A stretch of 51,987 nucleotides of DNA from Pseudomonadota bacterium (GTDB taxonomy: Bacteria > Pseudomonadota > Alphaproteobacteria > Caulobacterales > Caulobacteraceae), in NCBI GenBank assembly GCA_963205025.1, contig CAUJHO010000022.1:1-51987 (forward strand). The letters are read 5' to 3'. Below, in pieces: positions 47,292-51,987 of the stretch (the stretch's first letter is position 1; each line of letters starts with the position of its first letter). The notes under the pieces were generated by a model. It worked only from the letters and a program-made list of their open reading frames with translations. It had not been told where the DNA came from and searched no databases. The position numbers and the translations under genes are program-made.

Positions 47292-47855
47292 ATGTTCAAG
47301 CGCCTGGGAGCCGCCATCCTTGCGGCGGCGGTATCGCTCAGCGCCCTGGGGCCGGCCTCGACCGCCCTGGCCAGCGAACCCTACTACCAGTGCGTCCGCT
47401 TCGCGCGGGAGTTCTCCGGCATCTCTATTTTCGGCGATGCCTGGACCTGGTGGGCCTCGGCCCAGCGCCAGGGCCTTCGGACCGGTCGCGCCCCGGAGGC
47501 CGGTGCCGTGCTGGTCTTTCAGCCGCACGGAGCCTCAACGCGAGGGCATGTCGCCGTTGTCAGCCAGGTCCTGACCGAGCGGGTCATGCGAATCAGCCAT
47601 GCCAACTGGGGCGGTTCGCGCGGCCGTATCGAGCGCGACGTCACCGTCGTGGATGTGTCGGAGAGCAACGACTGGAGCCGGGTTCGCGTCTGGCACAACC
47701 CGTCCAACGACCTGGGTGTCAGCGTCTATCCGACCTATGGCTTCATCTACCAGAGCGATGAAGGCCAGATGCAGCGTATCGCGGCCCAGGCCCAGGGCAT
47801 GCAGGCGACGGGCTACCAGATCGCCGCCCTCGACAGCGCCGCCGGCCAGCCCTGA
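47292..47855 (+). CDS. exported CHAP domain amidase/peptidase
   Basis: A 187-residue secreted protein. The signal peptide is about residues 1-28 (MFKRLGAAILAAAVSLSALG...ALAS). A CHAP (NlpC/P60-like) domain has catalytic Cys34 in YYQCVRFAREFSG, His86 in RGHVAVV and a third polar residue in ISHANWGG. Such enzymes cut peptidoglycan stem peptides. The last ~30 residues (QMQRIAAQAQGMQATGYQIA) are a Gln/Ala-rich helix. Compact proteins of this kind occur in Caulobacterales. Confidence 0.9.
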   Translation: MFKRLGAAILAAAVSLSALGPASTALASEPYYQCVRFAREFSGISIFGDAWTWWASAQRQGLRTGRAPEAGAVLVFQPHGASTRGHVAVVSQVLTERVMRISHANWGGSRGRIERDVTVVDVSESNDWSRVRVWHNPSNDLGVSVYPTYGFIYQSDEGQMQRIAAQAQGMQATGYQIAALDSAAGQP

Positions 47856-47918
47856 GCCTGAGAGGCTTTACAAATCCGGGCGGCTGATGTCGGGTCCCGA
47901 TCCTGTTCCGGGGCGATC

Positions 47919-48881
47919 ATGATCCGACTCTTCAAAGCCAATGAACCCTCGCCCGTGATCGTTCAGGACCCGCCCGACGGCTGGGTCCTGCCGCCCGGTG
48001 TGGTCTGGATCGACCTGGCTGAGCCAAGCCGCCGCGAGGAACTGGTCATCGAGGCCTGCCTGGGCTTTCCGGTGCCGACGCTCGAGGACATGGCTGAGAT
48101 CGAGGCCACCAGCCGCCTCTATCGCCTGGGCGACGCCCTGTTCATCACCGTCGACCTGCTACACCATACCGACGCCCTGTTGCCCGAAACCCGGCCGGTC
48201 ACCTTCATTCTGTCGAACCAGCCGCTTGTCACGGTGCGCTATTCAGAGCCGCGCGCCTTCACCCTGGTCGGCGACCGGTTTGACCGTGAGCCGGACCTGT
48301 GCACCGGCCCCTTCCGAGTGCTGGTGCATCTGTTCGAAGCGGTCATCGATCGCATGGCCGATGTGCTCGAGCGTATTTCCGGCGAGGTCGAATCCGTCTC
48401 GGACGACATCTTCGTGGACCCCGGACACACCCGTTATGCCGAAGCCATCAAGCGGCTAGGCACCGCCCAGCACGCCTCGGCACGCATCACCAACAGCCTG
48501 TCGGGCCTCGGTCGCGCCGTGGCCTTCATCCAGCTTGACGACGATCTGGCCGACCGGCCCGAGACCCGCGAACACCTGCGCGCGATGTCGCGCGATATCC
48601 ATTCGCTCCAGGCCCATATCGGCATGATCGCCCAGGCCGTTGACTTCCAGCTCAATGCCGCCCTCGGCCTGATCAACATTGAACAGTCCGGCATCATCAA
48701 GATCTTCTCCGTGGCGGCGGTGGCCTTTATGCCCCCGACCCTGATCGCCTCCATCTACGGCATGAATTTCCAACACATGCCCGAGCTGGCCCAGGCCTGG
48801 GGCTATCCGGCGGCGCTGGTGGCCATGGTGATTTCTGCGGTCCTGCCCCTCTGGTATTTCAAGAAGCGGCGCTGGCTCTAG
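47919..48881 (+). CDS. corA: CorA family divalent cation transporter
   Basis: A 320-residue Mg2+/Co2+ channel. A cytoplasmic domain rich in helices is followed by two C-terminal membrane helices, with the selectivity motif YGMNF (GMN at 281-283) between them and a basic end (KKRRWL). Its last 23 bases overlap the end of the convergent hydrolase gene. Confidence 0.96.
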   Translation: MIRLFKANEPSPVIVQDPPDGWVLPPGVVWIDLAEPSRREELVIEACLGFPVPTLEDMAEIEATSRLYRLGDALFITVDLLHHTDALLPETRPVTFILSNQPLVTVRYSEPRAFTLVGDRFDREPDLCTGPFRVLVHLFEAVIDRMADVLERISGEVESVSDDIFVDPGHTRYAEAIKRLGTAQHASARITNSLSGLGRAVAFIQLDDDLADRPETREHLRAMSRDIHSLQAHIGMIAQAVDFQLNAALGLINIEQSGIIKIFSVAAVAFMPPTLIASIYGMNFQHMPELAQAWGYPAALVAMVISAVLPLWYFKKRRWL

Positions 48882-49719
48882 CCTCAAGGGCCTGGATGAG
48901 GACGGCGCGCGCGGCGTCGGGCATCATCATCGGGAAGAAATGGGTACCGTCCTCGAGCGTCTCGACGACCAGGCCAGGATGGCGGCCGGCATCCCGCGCC
49001 GTCACCGAGCAGGTCGAGCCCTGGCCGGCCTTGAGGATATGAACAGGCCGCCCCACGCGGCCCAGAGCCCCCCAGGGGTCGTTGGACTGGGCCGAATAGT
49101 TCGAGGATTCCCACGCGGGAGCACAGGCCAGTTCAACCTCTCCGTCCGGCGTGGGTCGGAACCCGTCCTCGACATAGTCGGCCAGGACCGCGTCGGGCCA
49201 GCCCTTGAACGAGCCCCGGCCGCGATAGGATTGGAAGGCGGCCTCGCGATCGGGGAAGCGGTGCCGCCGGCGCAGCGCCGCCACGGCCCAGGGGTGACGC
49301 CGCGCCAGCTTCCAGCCGCCGGGGAGCCGCATCGCCGTCGACGCGGTCCGGGTCAGGATCACCGGATCGAGCATGACCAGGGACCGGACGCGGTCCGGCA
49401 CCCGGGCTGCGGCCAGCAGAGCCAGAGTCGCCCCCATCGAGTGACCGGCGAGAACCACCGGCGGCCCCTCGAGCGACTCGAGCAGCGCCACCAGATCGCC
49501 ACGCATGTCGTTCCAGTTGGCCCGATTCTCGGGTCGGGTCGGCAGAGTCGTGCGGCCATGACCCCTGAGATCGGGGGCCTGGACGCGCCAGTCGCCCTTT
49601 AGCGGCTCAAGCAGGCCGCGATAGGTCAGGCCGTTGAAGCCATTGGCGTGAATGAAAATCAGATCGGCGGAACGCGCAGGGTCGCCCCAGGATCGACCCG
49701 CCAGGCCCGCCGGATCCAT
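48859..49719 (-). CDS. alpha/beta hydrolase
   Basis: A 286-residue alpha/beta-hydrolase. It has the oxyanion-hole region LIFIHANGFNGLTYRGLL, DLRGHGRT, the nucleophile Ser94 in AGHSMGATLAL, a putative acid after the lid and His in EDGTHFFPMMMP. The substrate is unknown. I use the ATG at 49719, nine bases after the preceding gene's stop; a longer start at 49776 would overlap that gene. Confidence 0.9.
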   Translation of the reverse strand: MDPAGLAGRSWGDPARSADLIFIHANGFNGLTYRGLLEPLKGDWRVQAPDLRGHGRTTLPTRPENRANWNDMRGDLVALLESLEGPPVVLAGHSMGATLALLAAARVPDRVRSLVMLDPVILTRTASTAMRLPGGWKLARRHPWAVAALRRRHRFPDREAAFQSYRGRGSFKGWPDAVLADYVEDGFRPTPDGEVELACAPAWESSNYSAQSNDPWGALGRVGRPVHILKAGQGSTCSVTARDAGRHPGLVVETLEDGTHFFPMMMPDAARAVLIQALEARASAAS

Positions 49720-49727
49720 CCGCCGGG

Positions 49728-50696
49728 TCAGGCCGGAGCCATGTCCGCAAACTGGCCGCCGTCGCGATAGCGCCACAGATAGGCCGGGGCGATGGCTTCA
49801 AGGCCGGTGGCCTCGATGCCGAGGTCCGAAAGACCGGCCGCCCGCTCGGACACGACGTTGTCCGTCTTCATCATAGCGACCTGATCGCGCGTCAGCGGCG
49901 GTGCCAGCCCGACCCAGCTTAGCGGCTCCGACATCAGGCCGACGGCACTCGCGACCGGCCACGGCAAGGGCAACAGGCCGCGATCACGTCGCGTCTCGGC
50001 GTTCACCAGCTCCAGAATCTGGCGCAGGCTGAGGATTTCGGGCCCGCCCAGCTCATAGGTCCGGCCCGCCGTCGACGGATCGGCCAGGGTCCGTGTGATC
50101 GCCTCGGCGACATCACCGACATAGACGGGCTGGAAGCGGGTGTCGCCGCCGCCGGGCATCGGCAGAACCGGCGACATCGCCGCCAGGCGGCCGAAGCGGT
50201 TCAACAGGTCATCATCGCGGCCAAATACGACTGACGGGCGGATCATGGTCGTCGACGCCAGGGCCGCACGGGCACCGGCCTCTCCCTCGCCCTTGGTGCG
50301 AGCATAGCGCACAGGCGAAAAGGAATCGGCCCCGATGGCCGAGACATGAACCAGCCGGTCAATACCGGCCTTGGCACAGAGCCGCGCGATGGTGGCCGGC
50401 GCCGTGGCGTGCAGATCGGCGAACGACTGCCAGGGGCTTTCATACAGGACGCCCACCAGATTGACGGCAGCGGTGGCGTGATCCAGCGCCGCAGCGACCT
50501 GGGCCGCGTCGCGGACGTCGCAGGCGACCCGCTGGATCTGGCCAACCCGGCCTTGCGTCTGGCTCTCGAAGGCAAGGTTGGGGTTGCGAACGGCGATACG
50601 GACGCGGTGGCCGTCCTTGAGCAGGGCGCGCACGACCTGGCTGCCGAGGAAGCCAGATCCGCCAAAGACCGTGACGAGGGAATCAGAGCGCGCCAT
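49728..50696 (-). CDS. complex I NDUFA9 subunit family / NAD(P)-binding protein
   Basis: A 322-residue extended-SDR-like protein. The Rossmann motif is TVFGGSGFLGSQVVRALL (G12-G18), with LVHVSAIGAD, the YARTKGEGE active-site-like Tyr/Lys and RPSVVFGRDDD, LPMPGGGDTRFQPVYVGDVAEAI. This matches the alphaproteobacterial homologues of mitochondrial complex I subunit NDUFA9. The bacterial role, in complex I assembly or quinone metabolism, is not settled. The ATG at 50696 starts right at the Rossmann strand. Confidence 0.93.
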   Translation of the reverse strand: MARSDSLVTVFGGSGFLGSQVVRALLKDGHRVRIAVRNPNLAFESQTQGRVGQIQRVACDVRDAAQVAAALDHATAAVNLVGVLYESPWQSFADLHATAPATIARLCAKAGIDRLVHVSAIGADSFSPVRYARTKGEGEAGARAALASTTMIRPSVVFGRDDDLLNRFGRLAAMSPVLPMPGGGDTRFQPVYVGDVAEAITRTLADPSTAGRTYELGGPEILSLRQILELVNAETRRDRGLLPLPWPVASAVGLMSEPLSWVGLAPPLTRDQVAMMKTDNVVSERAAGLSDLGIEATGLEAIAPAYLWRYRDGGQFADMAPA

Positions 50697-50783
50697 GACG
50701 GAATATCTCTCGGCTTGAGGGTGTCGGCGTCGGGATAGCCGAGACCTCCGTACACGGCAATGTCGAGAAACCGAACAGACCCG

Positions 50784-50812
50784 TTGACCCGCATATCCGC
50801 TTCGCATATGTG
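50784..50812 (+). promoter_or_regulatory. putative tRNA-Leu promoter
   Basis: TTGACC (50784-50789), a 17-base spacer and TATGTG (50807-50812), 27 bases before the tRNA. The -35 is near consensus and the -10 weaker. The spacing is ideal. Confidence 0.5.
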
Positions 50813-50839
50813 TCCGCGCCTTCGGCCCTTCGGGGTCGG

Positions 50840-50926
<87 letters not shown>

Positions 50927-50949
50927 ATTCTTCGGGCGATCGCCCACAG

Positions 50950-50978
50950 ACGGCGTCGGTTCTTTGGACCGACGCCGT
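50950..50978 (+). terminator. hairpin after tRNA-Leu
   Basis: ACGGCGTCGGT (50950-50960) and ACCGACGCCGT (50968-50978) form a perfect 11-bp stem with a 7-base loop 24 bases past the tRNA. No long T run follows. Confidence 0.65.
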
Positions 50979-51018
50979 TCGCGTATATGGTCCCCGCAAT
51001 TCAACCCGCGAGTTCTTC

Positions 51019-51633
51019 TTGGCGACGCACCTTCATCTTGGCGACCTGCCCGACGGCCTGGATCTCGGCCCGATCGTCGCCGTCGATTCCGAAACCATGG
51101 GCCTGCGGTACCGGCGCGACCCGCTGTGTGTGGTTCAGTTGTCGTCCGGCGACGGTGACGCCCATGTCGTCCGTCTGAACCGACCGGACTATGACTGTCC
51201 CAATCTCAAGCGGCTTTTAACCGACCCGACGGTCCTGAAGCTGTTCCACTATGCCCGCTTCGATGTCGCCATGTTCCAGCTCTACCTCGGCCTCGACACG
51301 GCTCCGATCTACTGCACCAAGATCGCGTCCAAGCTGGCGCGCACCTATACCGACCGCCACGGCCTGAAGGATGTGGCGCGCGAACTGGCCGGGGTGGAGC
51401 TGTCCAAGGCCCAGCAGAGCTCGGATTGGGGCGCCGCCGACCTGACGAAGGATCAGCTGGCCTATGCGGCCTCGGACGTTCTTTATCTGCACAGGATCCG
51501 CGATCGCCTGGACGAGATGCTGGCGCGCGAAGGGCGCACCGGCCTGGCCCAGGCCTGTTTCAACTTTGTCTCGACCCGTTCGGCACTCGACCTGGCCGGC
51601 TGGGACGAGATGGATGTCTTCGCCCACTCATGA
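51019..51633 (+). CDS. rnd: ribonuclease D-like 3'-5' exonuclease, short form
   Basis: A 204-residue DEDD exonuclease. It has Exo I AVDSETMGL (Asp23, Glu25), the Exo II region KLFHYARFDVAMFQ and Exo III LAYAASDVLYLHRIRD with the final Tyr/Asp pair. It lacks the HRDC domains of E. coli RNase D (375 residues), as is common for Caulobacterales forms next to lptC. The start codon is TTG (51019), giving the N-terminus ATHLHLGDLP. Its stop overlaps the lptC ATG (ATGA). Confidence 0.93.
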   Translation: MATHLHLGDLPDGLDLGPIVAVDSETMGLRYRRDPLCVVQLSSGDGDAHVVRLNRPDYDCPNLKRLLTDPTVLKLFHYARFDVAMFQLYLGLDTAPIYCTKIASKLARTYTDRHGLKDVARELAGVELSKAQQSSDWGAADLTKDQLAYAASDVLYLHRIRDRLDEMLAREGRTGLAQACFNFVSTRSALDLAGWDEMDVFAHS

Positions 51634-51987
51634 TCCAGCCGTCCGGCCCCGCTCCGTCGCTGCTTCAAGGTGTCCCGCCGGATCTGGATACGGTGCGACG
51701 CGAAGACGCCCGCCGGGTCGTCGAGGCAATGGAGGCGTGGCGCAAGCGCTCGCGCATGATCCATTTCTTCCGGCGCGCCCTGCCGGTGGCGCTGATCGTC
51801 ATGGTCCTGAGCACCGTGGCCTGGGTCATCGCCCAGACCATGATCGCCGACCTGGCCAACCAGGCGGCCCAGCAATCCGATGTCCGCATGACCAATCCCC
51901 GCTTCTATGGTCAGGACGGTCGCGGCCCGTCCATCGGGCGGGCCGCCCCCCCGGCCACCCACGCACCCCGGGGCAGCGCCCGGGGGG
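51630..51987 (+). CDS. lptC: LPS export protein LptC, N-terminal part
   Basis: Not long enough to be complete: the frame runs off the window after 119 codons. It has a charged cytoplasmic N-terminus, one membrane anchor (RALPVALIVMVLSTVAWVIA, about 50-69) and the family segment VRMTNPRFYGQDGRG. That pattern and the position after a short RNase D gene identify LptC, which bridges the LptBFG transporter to LptA in lipopolysaccharide export. After GQDGRG the reading (PSIGRAAPPATHAPRGSARG) no longer looks like LptC and the DNA becomes runs of C and G. The last ~65 bases may contain errors. Confidence 0.75.
   Translation, partial: MIQPSGPAPSLLQGVPPDLDTVRREDARRVVEAMEAWRKRSRMIHFFRRALPVALIVMVLSTVAWVIAQTMIADLANQAAQQSDVRMTNPRFYGQDGRGPSIGRAAPPATHAPRGSARG

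Overview
The window reads as chromosome of a high-G+C alphaproteobacterium of the order Caulobacterales, most likely Brevundimonas or a close relative. The reasons are a canonical GcrA cell-cycle regulator with a promoter carrying CcrM-type GANTC sites, a DnaA-box-like site and a CtrA-like site; an ATP synthase beta subunit with the Ala/Lys/Pro-rich N-terminal extension I recall from this order; a short epsilon subunit; TTAACCAT (CtrA-type) half-sites near flagellar genes; and the alphaproteobacterial Hsp20-DUF1150 and aroA-cmk-rpsA neighbourhoods. I see no prophage, insertion sequence, CRISPR array, rRNA operon or replication origin. Both ends cut through genes (a CoaA-like kinase and lptC), and both end stretches depart from their families, so the window may be a whole contig with weak edge sequence.

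Layout. 1-3.2 kb: end of a CoaA-like kinase, a small hypothetical protein, a METTL20-like methyltransferase, then gcrA, a CHCC zinc-finger protein and a small membrane protein on the minus strand. 3.3-7.5 kb: an ABC-2 type ATPase without a permease, tRNA-Arg(CCG), a membrane protein with TrkA-N-like and RyR domains, and a pterin dehydratase overlapping an SDR. 7.5-10.6 kb (minus): a small exported protein, glutaminyl cyclase, bioB and a TerC protein. 10.9-16.3 kb: the F1 operon atpHAGDC, with an unexpected lipoprotein gene placed between atpD and atpC. 16.3-19.5 kb: a small Cys-rich protein, YnfA, truncated globin, a Gdx/SugE exporter, a divergent polysaccharide deacetylase and RppH. 19.7-22.6 kb: a class III CoA-transferase and glutaryl-CoA dehydrogenase, a likely glutarate/lysine catabolic pair. 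22.6-29.3 kb: a large unknown protein, mscL, ihfB, and the minus-strand aroA-(membrane protein)-cmk-rpsA cluster. 29.4-33.6 kb: an acidic FYDLN protein, tRNA-Ala(GGC), hsp20 behind a probable ROSE thermometer, DUF1150, and a large exported protein split by a frameshift. 33.7-37.5 kb: DUF72, parDE, a GFA protein, a lipoprotein and gshA. 37.6-40.8 kb: rsmE, then fliOP diverging from flgB-flgC-fliE. 40.8-44.5 kb: a five-gene minus-strand operon (HAD hydrolase, MaoC, ribF, folE, prolyl hydroxylase). 44.5-44.9 kb: the only long gene-free stretch, filled by two structured repeats. 44.9-51.99 kb: ada, an acyltransferase, a CHAP protein, corA, an alpha/beta hydrolase, an NDUFA9-like protein, tRNA-Leu(CAG), a short RNase D and the start of lptC.

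Most genes are housekeeping, packed with 1-4 base overlaps that imply translational coupling. The parts that stand out are the lipoprotein inside the ATP synthase operon, the RyR/TrkA-N membrane protein, the structured intergenic repeats at 44.5-44.7 kb, the frameshifted Ca-repeat protein, and the putative regulatory RNAs ahead of gdx and hsp20. I found no clear-cut new multi-gene system. The atp-operon lipoprotein is the best candidate for undescribed biology.
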